This document shows, piece after piece, positions 45,941 to 53,593 of a stretch of DNA of 64,000 bases. The DNA is from an uncultured Collinsella sp. (GTDB taxonomy: Bacteria > Actinomycetota > Coriobacteriia > Coriobacteriales > Coriobacteriaceae). The translations under genes were made by a program, and so were the position numbers. The DNA lies in assembly GCA_900544115.1 (NCBI GenBank), contig UQTW01000010.1, positions 1-64,000 on the forward strand. Direction: 5' to 3'. Each line of letters opens with the position of its first letter. Within the stretch, counting starts at the first letter, position 1. The notes under the pieces were generated by a model, which saw nothing but the letters and a program-made list of their open reading frames with translations, did no database searches and was not told the DNA's origin.

Positions 45941-47288
45941 CCCGCCCGTCATCGTCAACCACTCCGTCGTCCGCGCGGGGGCGTCCGCGAGGGCGTCCGC
46001 CGCGGGCCTTGCGGCATACGCCGGCACCCGCCGCGGCGTCGTCATCGAGGTCAGCGAGGCCGACGGCAGGAGGCTCGGCGTGGACGGCCTGGCCGCCTAC
46101 GCCGCGAACAGGACCGGCTCGACCGGCGGCCTCTGGGGTGCGGACGGCCCGGTCCCCGTGGCGGAGGCCAGGCGCGCCATCGCCCAAAACGGCGGCGCGG
46201 TGCTCACTACCGTCGTCACGGTCCCGGACGATATCGCCCCAGGCGCCGGCCTCGACCGCCTGGACACCTGGCAGGCCCTGGTGCGCTCCGAGTGGCCGAG
46301 GCTCTTCTCCGAGATGACCGGCGTGCCCGAGAGCCGCGTGGAGTTCTACGCGGCGATGCACGTCAACGGCACGAGCCACCACGTCCACATCCTCACGGTC
46401 GACCGCGAGGGCGGCTGGGACTCCCTGCTGCCAAAGGGGAAGATGGAGGCGGCCAGGCTCGAGATCTCCTCGAAGGCTATGGCGCCGCTGCTGCGGGAGG
46501 CCTACATCGAGCGCGACCTCGCGAGGGAGGCCGCGCTGGACGCCGTCGCCCGCATCGACCGGAACCGTTTCGATATCGAGCTGCCGCCGGACGGAAGGAT
46601 CGAGGCCGCCCACCTCAGGCGTTTCCACCCGGAGGCCTCCGCCGCGCTGAGGGAGGCCCTCGACCGGGCGGCATCCGGCTCCCCCGAGCTCGCCGGCGCG
46701 CTGGACCGCCACAGGAAGGCGGTCGAGAGGTGCGCCGGCCTCAAGTGCCTGACCGGGGAGGCGCGGGACGCCTACGCCCGCAAGGCGGCCGCCGACCTCG
46801 GCCTCCGGTGCGAGAACGCGGCGCTGCGGGTCATGGTCCCGGACAGGGCGCCGGCGCGCGAGCAGACGCCGGCGAGGCGTGCCGCCCCGGCAACCGGCCC
46901 GGCGGTGGAAAGGCGGCGGGAGGTCGGACTCGCCACCGAGGCCCGCTCCTGCATCCCGAGGGCGCGCCTCGAAAGGATCACGCGAAAGATCGCGCACGGC
47001 CGGGACCTCGAGCCGACAGACCTCAGGGGGTGCCCCACGGCAGATCGGGCCTTCAGGCATGCGCCGTCGCCCGGTCCGGCCCTCGGGCGGGCAGCCGCGA
47101 TGGCGGCACTGGTCGCCAGGGAGACCACGCGGGACGCCGGCGGGCGCGACATGGGGGACGAGGCCGGCGAGAGGGCGCTGCGGCTCATCGCCGCGACCCT
47201 GAGGATCCTCGCCACCGGCGGCGCCAGGCCGACGGACGCCCCCGCAGTGAAGATAGCCAACAGGATAGAGAGGACAATCACGCGATGA
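45933..47288 (+). CDS. Relaxase, MOBP-type
   Basis: 451 residues. Nicks and pilots one DNA strand during transfer. Metal-binding His triad in FYAAMHVNGTSHHVHILTVD (H143, H150, H152); a candidate nucleophile Tyr lies in the GLAAYAGTRRG or GLAAYAANRTG segments (29 or 56). GLKCLTGEARDAYARKAA in the C-terminal half is of unknown role. The gene is strongly G+C-rich. Overlaps the coupling protein gene by ATGA. Confidence 0.85.
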   Translation: MASPPVIVNHSVVRAGASARASAAGLAAYAGTRRGVVIEVSEADGRRLGVDGLAAYAANRTGSTGGLWGADGPVPVAEARRAIAQNGGAVLTTVVTVPDDIAPGAGLDRLDTWQALVRSEWPRLFSEMTGVPESRVEFYAAMHVNGTSHHVHILTVDREGGWDSLLPKGKMEAARLEISSKAMAPLLREAYIERDLAREAALDAVARIDRNRFDIELPPDGRIEAAHLRRFHPEASAALREALDRAASGSPELAGALDRHRKAVERCAGLKCLTGEARDAYARKAAADLGLRCENAALRVMVPDRAPAREQTPARRAAPATGPAVERRREVGLATEARSCIPRARLERITRKIAHGRDLEPTDLRGCPTADRAFRHAPSPGPALGRAAAMAALVARETTRDAGGRDMGDEAGERALRLIAATLRILATGGARPTDAPAVKIANRIERTITR

Positions 47289-49243
47289 AACCGAAATCCT
47301 TCAACCGCGACATGAAAAGGGAGCTCGCCGGCACGCTCGCGGCCCACGGCGTCGCCGCCGTCATAGCTTGCGCCGCGACCGCCAGCGCCTGGGACTACGC
47401 CAGGTGGTGGACTCTATCCCTCATCTCGGCCTTCTCCGCCCTGCTGCGTCTGCCCGCGGCCGACCCGGGCCCCGAGCCCGCCTACGTCTTCCACGGCCCC
47501 CTCGAGGCGGCCGCCGACGCGGCGGCGTCGGGCCAGGCGGGCGAGCTGCTCGCGGCGCTCTCCCTCGTCGCGGCCTCCGTCCTCGCGCTCGGATTCGTTT
47601 CTTGGGCCCGCTCATGGGCGAGGCTCCACGACGGGACGTTCGCCGGCGACCGCGCGCCCACGCGCACGCACGGGGACGCCTGGCTCGAGTCGAGGCCGTC
47701 CAGGGTCGCGAGGCGCTGCCCTCGCTGGGACGGGAAGGCCGCCGCGGAGGGGCTCGTGGCGGCCGGCTGCATCGGCGGCGGGATCGCGATGGTCCCCGCC
47801 GTCCACTGCCTGATTAGGGCCGGCAGTGGGGCAGGCAAGACGAGACGGTCCCTCGCGATCAGTGTGGCCGCGGCGATCGACCGCAACGCCCACGGGATCC
47901 CGACGTCCGTCATCGTCCACGACCCGAAGTCCGAGATCCGCGCATGGACCGAGCCGCTCGCCAGGAGGGCCGGGATGGAGGTCGTCGCCATCCGGCTCGA
48001 CGAGCCCGTCAAGTCGGCGAGGTTCAACCCCCTCGACCGCGCCATCTCGGCACTCGGGACCGAGGGCGTCGCAGGTGCCGTGGCCGAGCTCCGCGAGCTG
48101 TCGTCCGCCATCGTGCCCGACGCCTTCTCCTCCGGCCAGAGGTTCTTCACGGACGCCAGCCGCAACCTGCTGACCGGCCTCTGCCTGCTCGCGATAGCGG
48201 ACGGGCGGATCCCCGACGGCGCGCGGAACCTCTCGACCGTGCTCGCGCTCCTGGAGCCCCGTGACGGGAAGAGCGCCGTGAAGTCGCTGGAGGAGCTCGC
48301 CGCGGACCTGCCGGCGGGAAACCCGGCGCGACAGTTCCTCCTCGTCGCCTCGTCGAACGGCGGCGGCGGGGAGGCCCTCGTCTCCACCGCGCGCAACTAC
48401 CTCATGTCCTTCTGCGACGACGACGTCAGCCGCATGCTCTGGGGCGGCGAGGTCGACCTCGCATCGGTCGGGCGCAGGCCGACCATCCTCTACATCGCCA
48501 GCGCGACGGACCGGGGCGACCGCGGCGCGCTCGTCTCGTGCATCTTCTCGCAGGCGCTGTCGGCGCTGCGCGAGACCGCGCGCCTGTCCGGCGGCAGGCT
48601 GCCGGCGGAGACCCTGCTCGCCATCGACGAGGGGTCCGGGATCCCCAAGATCCCCCGCCTCCTCGGCGACCTCGCCGAGGTCCGCAGCATCGGCCTGCAC
48701 GTCGTCTTCGTGCTCCAGAACACCTATCTGCTCGAGGCGCGGTGCGGCTACTCCAGGGCCGAGTCGGACGCGCTGCTGGCGCTGCTCGGCACCCAGGTCG
48801 TCCTCTCGGTGGAGTCCGTCGGCGAGGCGGAGGAGATCAGCAAGCGCCTCGGCGACTACAGCGTGAGGACGACCGGGCAGAGCTCCACCAAGGGGACGCA
48901 GAGCTCCTCGTCCGGCAAGTCGTTCTCCGTGGCGCGCCGCCCGCTGATCACCCCGTCGGAGCTCATGGCCTGGAGCGCGCGCGAGAACGGCGCACTCGTG
49001 ATCGACGCGGAGGGCCCGATGGCGCTCGCCAGCCGCGACATCACCGAGACGTTCCTGGGGCCGCTGCTGGGCCTGACGTCGCCGGAGGCCGAGGGCGCGA
49101 TGCTCGCGCGGGCGCTCGAGGGGGAGGTCCGGAACACCGTCCCGGCACCGGTCTGGCGCATCCCGGAGAAGCCGAAAAAGCCCAAGGGGTCGCCGTCCGG
49201 CGGCAGGAAGCGCAAGGTGTCCGCCGCGCCCGACGGGTTCTGA
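47285..49243 (+). CDS. Type IV coupling protein, VirD4/TraG family
   Basis: 652 residues. Two N-terminal membrane helices (about 20-50 and 87-105), Walker A RAGSGAGKT (178-186), IVHDPKSEIRAWTEPLA (motif typical of TraG), Walker B TLLAIDEGSG, and VFVLQNTYLLEARCGY. Links the relaxase-DNA complex to a secretion channel, here presumably supplied by another element. A longer upstream open frame is only an out-of-phase reading of the relaxase gene. Confidence 0.93.
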   Translation: MKPKSFNRDMKRELAGTLAAHGVAAVIACAATASAWDYARWWTLSLISAFSALLRLPAADPGPEPAYVFHGPLEAAADAAASGQAGELLAALSLVAASVLALGFVSWARSWARLHDGTFAGDRAPTRTHGDAWLESRPSRVARRCPRWDGKAAAEGLVAAGCIGGGIAMVPAVHCLIRAGSGAGKTRRSLAISVAAAIDRNAHGIPTSVIVHDPKSEIRAWTEPLARRAGMEVVAIRLDEPVKSARFNPLDRAISALGTEGVAGAVAELRELSSAIVPDAFSSGQRFFTDASRNLLTGLCLLAIADGRIPDGARNLSTVLALLEPRDGKSAVKSLEELAADLPAGNPARQFLLVASSNGGGGEALVSTARNYLMSFCDDDVSRMLWGGEVDLASVGRRPTILYIASATDRGDRGALVSCIFSQALSALRETARLSGGRLPAETLLAIDEGSGIPKIPRLLGDLAEVRSIGLHVVFVLQNTYLLEARCGYSRAESDALLALLGTQVVLSVESVGEAEEISKRLGDYSVRTTGQSSTKGTQSSSSGKSFSVARRPLITPSELMAWSARENGALVIDAEGPMALASRDITETFLGPLLGLTSPEAEGAMLARALEGEVRNTVPAPVWRIPEKPKKPKGSPSGGRKRKVSAAPDGF

Positions 49244-49272
49244 CGCGTCATACGGCCCTGCCTGCGAAAACC

Positions 49273-49314
49273 GCCCGCCGTCATACGGCACGCGAGGCGC
49301 GTATGACGGCGGGC
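49273..49314. repeat. Perfect palindrome after the coupling protein; transfer-origin or terminator candidate
   Basis: Arms GCCCGCCGTCATACG and CGTATGACGGCGGGC (15 of 15) around a 12-nt centre; an extra half copy (TCATACGG) lies at 49247. No T-run follows. Downstream, at about 49362, AACTCGG/CCGAGTT makes a second small hairpin. Confidence 0.7.
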
Positions 49315-49420
49315 CATGACCGCCCTCCGGGTTAACCGGCCACGCTACCAGCGGAAACGAACTCGGCACGCCGAGTTGCGCCGCAAAATCCCGGGCGCCC
49401 GTAGTGCGCCCTTATCCTGC

Positions 49421-50074
49421 TCATAAGGACCGGCTATCCCTTACCTGTGACACAATCTCAAACGCACAGAACAGAATCATCAGTCCAATCATCGCATAAG
49501 AGGCAGCCGAACCTTCAAGCACTATTCCACAAAGAACAATCTCCGCGCCGCCAATAAGAACTGTTATCAGGCGCTCTGCCTTTTTGCTCTCGCCGCTCGC
49601 ATAAAAAGGCGGCAAAGCGCACAAGACCACATATAGCCCGGGAAGGGAATACAGGATCGATAGTCCAAGTCCCCCATCAACCGCAGTGCTTTGCGTAAGA
49701 ATCAACTGAACCCAAACGGCAATTATCACTGAGCAGGTTGTCGATAAAAGAAGACTAGAAATATAGCACGCAACAAAGTCCCGTCGCATTCGAGCAGAGA
49801 AATCCGCGAACTCTCTTCGCCGCGTGGAAACAATAAGGTACACAGAAATTGCAATAGAACCAATCAGAGAAAACAGCGGAACAACCAGCAATTCAAGCTT
49901 ATTACCCCATCGATCAACCACACCCCCACTCCAATGAGCGGGAATTGTATCAGGGAGGACTGACCAAGCCGCCCATAGAATCAGAAATGGAAGAATAGAG
50001 AGGATGAAGGATGATAACACTGCGGTAATTTTTTTTGAGGCTCTCATCGATTCCGCATCTCCTTGCGCGCTCAC
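49421..50074 (-). CDS. DUF1648-type membrane protein, SdpI-like
   Basis: 217 residues with about six membrane helices. SVLPDTIPAHWSGGVVDRWG followed by NKLELLVVPLF is the DUF1648 signature (L-P-x-x-I-P-x-H-W), known from SdpI, the immunity protein to the B. subtilis killing factor. GTG start with GGAG 6 nt upstream; an ATG nine codons later is an alternative. A+T-richer than the transfer genes. Divergent from the small gene at 50149, so an immunity role for its product is possible but inferred. Confidence 0.75.
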   Translation of the reverse strand: MSAQGDAESMRASKKITAVLSSFILSILPFLILWAAWSVLPDTIPAHWSGGVVDRWGNKLELLVVPLFSLIGSIAISVYLIVSTRRREFADFSARMRRDFVACYISSLLLSTTCSVIIAVWVQLILTQSTAVDGGLGLSILYSLPGLYVVLCALPPFYASGESKKAERLITVLIGGAEIVLCGIVLEGSAASYAMIGLMILFCAFEIVSQVRDSRSL

Positions 50075-50148
50075 ATTCCACTCCGCCTTAAATCAAGTAT
50101 AAATACACAGTCTTTCAAGACAGCTATTCAACATTGGTGGTCACCGCT

Positions 50149-50520
50149 ATGGACAATGTGAACCACCTAAACGAACTCTCAATACAGTCCCAGCTTAACA
50201 CCCTTGAAAAACTGGTCGCGGACGCGGAACAATCTACCGACGCAAGACGCGATTTCGAAGCTCAGCCTCGTGCCGTATTCCAGAAATATGGAATTACAGA
50301 CCTCCAAATCAAAGCGGGAAATCGAAAAGTCTCTGTACGAACTGGTGGAGTCAACCGAAAAGGAGGCCCGTGTCCCCGTTGCACGCGCAGTATATCGTCG
50401 TATCCAGCTCCCACCGTCCAAGGCACTTGGACGGTGGGAGTTCCGCATCCCCGGGAAAGGAAAAGCGCGGCCCATCCGGACCGCGCCCGCGCCCTCCTCC
50501 CATTTCACCCCGCGACGTAA
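50149..50520 (+). CDS. Small protein with NHLP/Nif11-like leader; candidate peptide precursor
   Basis: 123 residues as read. The first half, LNTLEKLVADAEQSTDARRD then FEAQPRAVFQKYGI, follows the pattern of the nitrile-hydratase-like leader of ribosomal peptide precursors (helix, D/E-rich, F-x-x-x-P-x-x-x-x-x-x-x-G-I). After it come GNRKVSVRTGG and CPRCTRS. From residue 85 on the frame runs through a perfect hairpin and the terminator of the facing gene, so the C-terminus may not be original. Ribosome site weak (GGTGG). No modification enzyme lies nearby. Confidence 0.45.
   Translation: MDNVNHLNELSIQSQLNTLEKLVADAEQSTDARRDFEAQPRAVFQKYGITDLQIKAGNRKVSVRTGGVNRKGGPCPRCTRSISSYPAPTVQGTWTVGVPHPRERKSAAHPDRARALLPFHPAT
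50408..50440. repeat. Perfect 15-bp hairpin inside the candidate precursor gene
   Basis: CTCCCACCGTCCAAG and CTTGGACGGTGGGAG with a 3-nt loop. No T-run, but such a stem should pause transcription. Confidence 0.8.
50456..50487 (-). terminator. Terminator of the DUF4313-like gene
   Basis: Minus strand GCGCGG / CCGCGC (extended by one pair) hairpin followed by TTTTCCTTTT. Confidence 0.75.
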
Positions 50521-51101
50521 ACCGTCCGGCCCGTCTCGCAGTCGATGGTCTCGGCATTCCCAAACCCAACCCGGACGGCCGCCCATCCGCCGGCGACCGC
50601 CAACGCGTCGGCCTCGGACCTCGCGGCGGCGATGAGGCGCTCGAGCGCGGCCGAGCCCGCCGGTGCGGTCCCCACCTCGAACGCGCCGCCGTCGCCGCCC
50701 GACTCGTACTCGACGACGACCGTCGAGCCGAGAGCCTCCTCGAGGGTCTCGCTCAGGCCGCCCATGCCGTCGAGGGCGTGCCCGGCGACCGTGGCCAGCG
50801 GGTAGCGGGCCATCCCGGACGCCACCGAGCGGACGGCCATGCGGAGCAAGCCGGCGGCCTCGAGCGCCTCGATGAGCGCCGCGGGGACCGCGGCGTCGAT
50901 GGCGATGTTGCCGTGCCCGCGGCACCACTCGGCCGCCGACGGCACGTTCGCCGTGAGCACGCCCCACTCGACCATGTAGCCCTCGGAGCGCGGGTCCGTG
51001 GCGTCGAGGAGGAGGACGGCCAGGCCGCCGCCCACGTACTCATCGGCCACGAGGGCGAGGCGGACCGCCTCGCCCATGGAGTCGAACTCGACCGTGACCA
51101 T
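50505..51101 (-). CDS. Hypothetical protein, DUF4313-like N-terminus
   Basis: 198 residues. VTVEFDSMGEAVRLALVADE then YVGGGLAVLLLDATDP resembles DUF4313 proteins common on conjugative elements of gut bacteria; the remainder is Ala-rich with no recognised domain. AGGAGGTAGCCGC before the ATG. Follows the DUF2958 gene with a 4-nt gap, same operon. Function unknown. Confidence 0.6.
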   Translation of the reverse strand: MVTVEFDSMGEAVRLALVADEYVGGGLAVLLLDATDPRSEGYMVEWGVLTANVPSAAEWCRGHGNIAIDAAVPAALIEALEAAGLLRMAVRSVASGMARYPLATVAGHALDGMGGLSETLEEALGSTVVVEYESGGDGGAFEVGTAPAGSAALERLIAAARSEADALAVAGGWAAVRVGFGNAETIDCETGRTVYVAG

Positions 51102-51105
51102 GCGG

Positions 51106-51405
51106 CTACCTCCTCCTGACGGCGCTGAGCGGCTTCGGGGAGAAGCGCTCGTCGCGCTCGACGGCGGCGAACCCCATCTGGCGGTTCAGCTCGGCCATCT
51201 CCTTGATGCTGAAGTAGCCGAGCTCGTCGTCGTAGCCCTCGACGAGGCCGAAAGCCTCGTCCGTGCCGTCGAACTCGAGCAGCCACCAGTCCCATCCGTT
51301 CACGCACGAGAAGTAGTGGGCGTAGACCGTGGGGTCCTCCGCCCCGTCCTGCCCATAGAGCCTCGGCGCCGTCTTGGCGATTTCCTCGGTCATCAGCTGC
51401 TGCAT
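51106..51405 (-). CDS. DUF2958 domain protein
   Basis: 99 residues: LMTEEIAKTAPRLYGQDGAE, VYAHYFSCVNGWDWWLLEFD, AFGLVEGYDDELGYFSIKEM and ERDERFSPKPLSAV match DUF2958, a small protein frequent on plasmids and conjugative elements, role unknown. GGAGGAAGAC before the ATG; a longer frame lacks homology. Confidence 0.8.
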   Translation of the reverse strand: MQQLMTEEIAKTAPRLYGQDGAEDPTVYAHYFSCVNGWDWWLLEFDGTDEAFGLVEGYDDELGYFSIKEMAELNRQMGFAAVERDERFSPKPLSAVRRR

Positions 51406-51723
51406 GTCTTCCTCCGTTCCGGGCACCCTGCCCTCAACATCTCGCCCCTGCGGGCAAAGCCGAATGGCGACGCCGCGCGTCGTCGTCGGCTTTGCTCCCT
51501 GCAAAGCCGCACCGGAGCGAAGGCGGGTCAAGGGAGGTCCATGACGACCTCCACCAACCGGAGCGGAGCGGAGGTTTGTGCGGGGTCTCATGGGCCCCCT
51601 TGACGCGGCGTAGCGGAGGTGCCACCCGGCCGCGGAGCCGTGGCCGATTCACGGCGGACGCCGGCAGCCCACGCCCAACATCGATACCATTTGAACCGCT
51701 ATTCACTTTTCGAGAGGAGCCAT
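51406..51723. other. Structured non-coding stretch
   Basis: About 318 nt with no gene that I can support. It has an inverted repeat GTCAAGGG (51528) with CCCTTGAC (51596), enclosing GGAGGTC/GACCTCC, and a purine-rich GGAGCGGAGCGGAGG run. Possible transfer origin, replication start or regulatory RNA; nothing decides between them. Confidence 0.4.
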
Positions 51724-51918
51724 ATGGAACTCGAGGATATCGTCTACGAGCTCGCCTGCCTTCATGAGTCGATGCTCTTTTGCCGCGAGGACCGGTCCGG
51801 CAAGGAGGACCCGGTCTTCGCGCATTACTGCATGGCGCTGGGGAGGATCGTCAGGGACCTCGAAGAGGCCGAGCGGCGCATCCGGACCGAAACGGCCGGC
51901 GCCGAATCCCGTCAATAG
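51724..51918 (+). CDS. Small acidic helical protein
   Basis: 64 residues, MELEDIVYELACLHESMLFC then REDRSGKEDPVFAHYCMALG and an Arg/Glu-rich helix. GAGAGGAG before the ATG and a terminator after the stop support expression. No family recognised. Confidence 0.6.
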   Translation: MELEDIVYELACLHESMLFCREDRSGKEDPVFAHYCMALGRIVRDLEEAERRIRTETAGAESRQ

Positions 51919-51920
51919 AA

Positions 51921-51953
51921 AACGCCCCGGCAATTTCTGCCGAGGCGTTTTTT
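51921..51953 (+). terminator. Terminator shared by convergent genes
   Basis: ACGCCCCGGC / GCCGAGGCGT hairpin followed by TTTTTT; on the minus strand it follows the DUF4268 stop. Confidence 0.88.
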
Positions 51954-52884
51954 AGAGCTCGATCTCCGCGATTATTTTTTTCATCTCGAGGGCCCATCCG
52001 AGCTGTTCCTCGATGTACCCCGGCCATGCGTCCTGGTGGCCCTTGATGGGGTGGCCCGCCTTGTAGAAGCGCAGTCCCGAGGCCTTTTTCGCATCGAAGG
52101 GTGCCGCCGTCAGCTCGAGGCGTTTCTCGAAGACCCCGCTGTTGGCGATGGCGCGGTGCCCGATCTCCTTGTCGTCGTCCACGTACAGCTCGATGCCCGT
52201 GCGGCCCTTTTGCGTATCGATGAGCAGGGCGAGATGGTATGCCGAGACCCCCAGGCGAAGCGTCGACCAATGGTCCTTGCTGGGCTTCTGCGGGCTGAAC
52301 TCCTTGAGGAACTCCGGATGGCCGCCCGCCACATCGCGGTAGGCCGTCCAGTACGCCAGCTTGACCTTTTCGGTCTCGCTGAGCCCCTCGGAGAGCTTCA
52401 CGGTCTTGGTCCACTCGTTCGGCTGCTCGACCACGCCGAAGCGCGGGGCGGGCAGGGAGTCCCCGATCTTCCAGAGCTCGACCTCGACCAGGAAGAACCC
52501 GAAGTCGCTGTCGGTGTGCTGGTTGAGCCACTCGATGGCCTGGCGGTGCTCGTCGCGGGCGCGCGCCACGACCCAGATGACGACCTCGGCGCCCTTTCCG
52601 GCGGCGTACGTGATCACCTTGCCGAGATGGTCGTGGTTGGTGTCCTCGAGCTGGTTCTCGATGATCACCTTGCGGCCCGTACCGGACTCCTGCGCATAGA
52701 TGTCCACGTTGAACGAACCGACCGAGGACTCCGTCTCTATGAGCTCGAGCTCGATTCCGACCGCCATCCCGAGGGTTGCGAGGTTCTGCTCCTCGGCCAG
52801 CCACCTGGTGAAGTCGTGGGCCTCATGCGGCCACACTTCGCGCAGGGGAACTTTCTGAATGGTGTCCAGGTTATAGGTCTTCAT
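51952..52884 (-). CDS. DUF4268 protein, PD-(D/E)XK nuclease-like
   Basis: 310 residues. VPLREVWPHEAHDFTRWLAE, FNVDIYA and VIIENQLEDTNHDHLGKVIT with YAAGKGAEVVIWVVA give the core of a restriction-type nuclease (D...E-x-Q, the Lys replaced by Gln as in several such enzymes). The C-terminal half (SAYHLALLIDTQKGRTGIEL, AFDAKKASGLRFYK) is the DUF4268 domain. Start overlaps the end of the preceding gene by 14 nt. Last gene of a three-gene minus-strand operon. Confidence 0.8.
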   Translation of the reverse strand: MKTYNLDTIQKVPLREVWPHEAHDFTRWLAEEQNLATLGMAVGIELELIETESSVGSFNVDIYAQESGTGRKVIIENQLEDTNHDHLGKVITYAAGKGAEVVIWVVARARDEHRQAIEWLNQHTDSDFGFFLVEVELWKIGDSLPAPRFGVVEQPNEWTKTVKLSEGLSETEKVKLAYWTAYRDVAGGHPEFLKEFSPQKPSKDHWSTLRLGVSAYHLALLIDTQKGRTGIELYVDDDKEIGHRAIANSGVFEKRLELTAAPFDAKKASGLRFYKAGHPIKGHQDAWPGYIEEQLGWALEMKKIIAEIEL

Positions 52885-53578
52885 CCGCCGCCCTCTCGAC
52901 CGACAATCCAGTGCCGTTGTAGAGCCTCTCGCCGTCAAACGAACGCAGCAGGAGCCCACGACGTTCGTCGACGTCCTTCAGCTCGCACGGATACACGAAT
53001 AGCAAAATGTTTTGCCGGTACTTGTAGTCGGCGTAGACATCCGGATCGCCCAATCGCGTGGGTATGGACGCGATATCGTCTGACATGTGTTCACTTGACC
53101 CCACGTATATTCCGAGATAGTCGCTGAAGTTCTTATCGTGGTCATGCCTGCGGTATGTCGCGATGAGATAACAGCCGGGCATATCGTAGCCGTTGAACGC
53201 AACTTCGGAGGCTTTGCCCTGCTGGCAGATGAACTCGTGCAGGGGCATCACCGTCGACGCGCCTTCAAATATTGATTGCCTGGCGGCATTGATCTTCTTG
53301 CGAGCCTCCGCAGCGGTCCTTGAGTCCTGGAACGCCTTCGTGGCATCCCCCAACGCGCCGGCTGCCGCGCCGACGCCTTCCGCCGCCGCACCAAATCCCT
53401 TGCCGATGCCGTCGGCAACAACGCGTGCGCCGTTGGTTGCCCCGTCGGCAGCGCTTTTCACTGCTCCATCGACATCGAAACCGAGCTGCTTTGCCCCCTC
53501 GACAACCCCGGCGGCGGCAGTCAAAACCCCTGCCGCAAGATTCACCGTGTCTTTTACGGTTTTCAAATTGACGGCCAT
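52871..53578 (-). CDS. Protein with Ala/Gly-rich N-terminus and GIY-YIG-like C-terminus
   Basis: 235 residues. Residues 1-95 are low-complexity Ala/Gly helix (AAGVLTAAAGVVEGAKQLGF, FGAAAEGVGAAAGAL), possibly amphipathic and membrane-active. Residues about 130-230 read GCYLIAT, YLGIYVGSS, then RLGDPDVYADYKYRQNILLF and ERRGLLLRSFDGERLYNGTG: the order and spacing of a GIY-YIG nuclease (GIY, YVG, Arg, Glu, terminal Asn). Overlaps the DUF4268 gene and follows the exonuclease gene by 15 nt. Function unknown; the nuclease assignment is by eye. Confidence 0.6.
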   Translation of the reverse strand: MAVNLKTVKDTVNLAAGVLTAAAGVVEGAKQLGFDVDGAVKSAADGATNGARVVADGIGKGFGAAAEGVGAAAGALGDATKAFQDSRTAAEARKKINAARQSIFEGASTVMPLHEFICQQGKASEVAFNGYDMPGCYLIATYRRHDHDKNFSDYLGIYVGSSEHMSDDIASIPTRLGDPDVYADYKYRQNILLFVYPCELKDVDERRGLLLRSFDGERLYNGTGLSVERAADEDL

Positions 53579-53593
53579 ATCGAGCCTTCCCCT

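Noticed and set aside
46292..47284. N-terminal extension of the coupling protein
   Set aside because: It reads the relaxase gene out of phase; the ATGA overlap at 47285 gives a proper start.
47612..49369. Long minus-strand open frame across the coupling protein gene
   Set aside because: Antisense shadow in very G+C-rich DNA; the plus-strand frame has all the family motifs.
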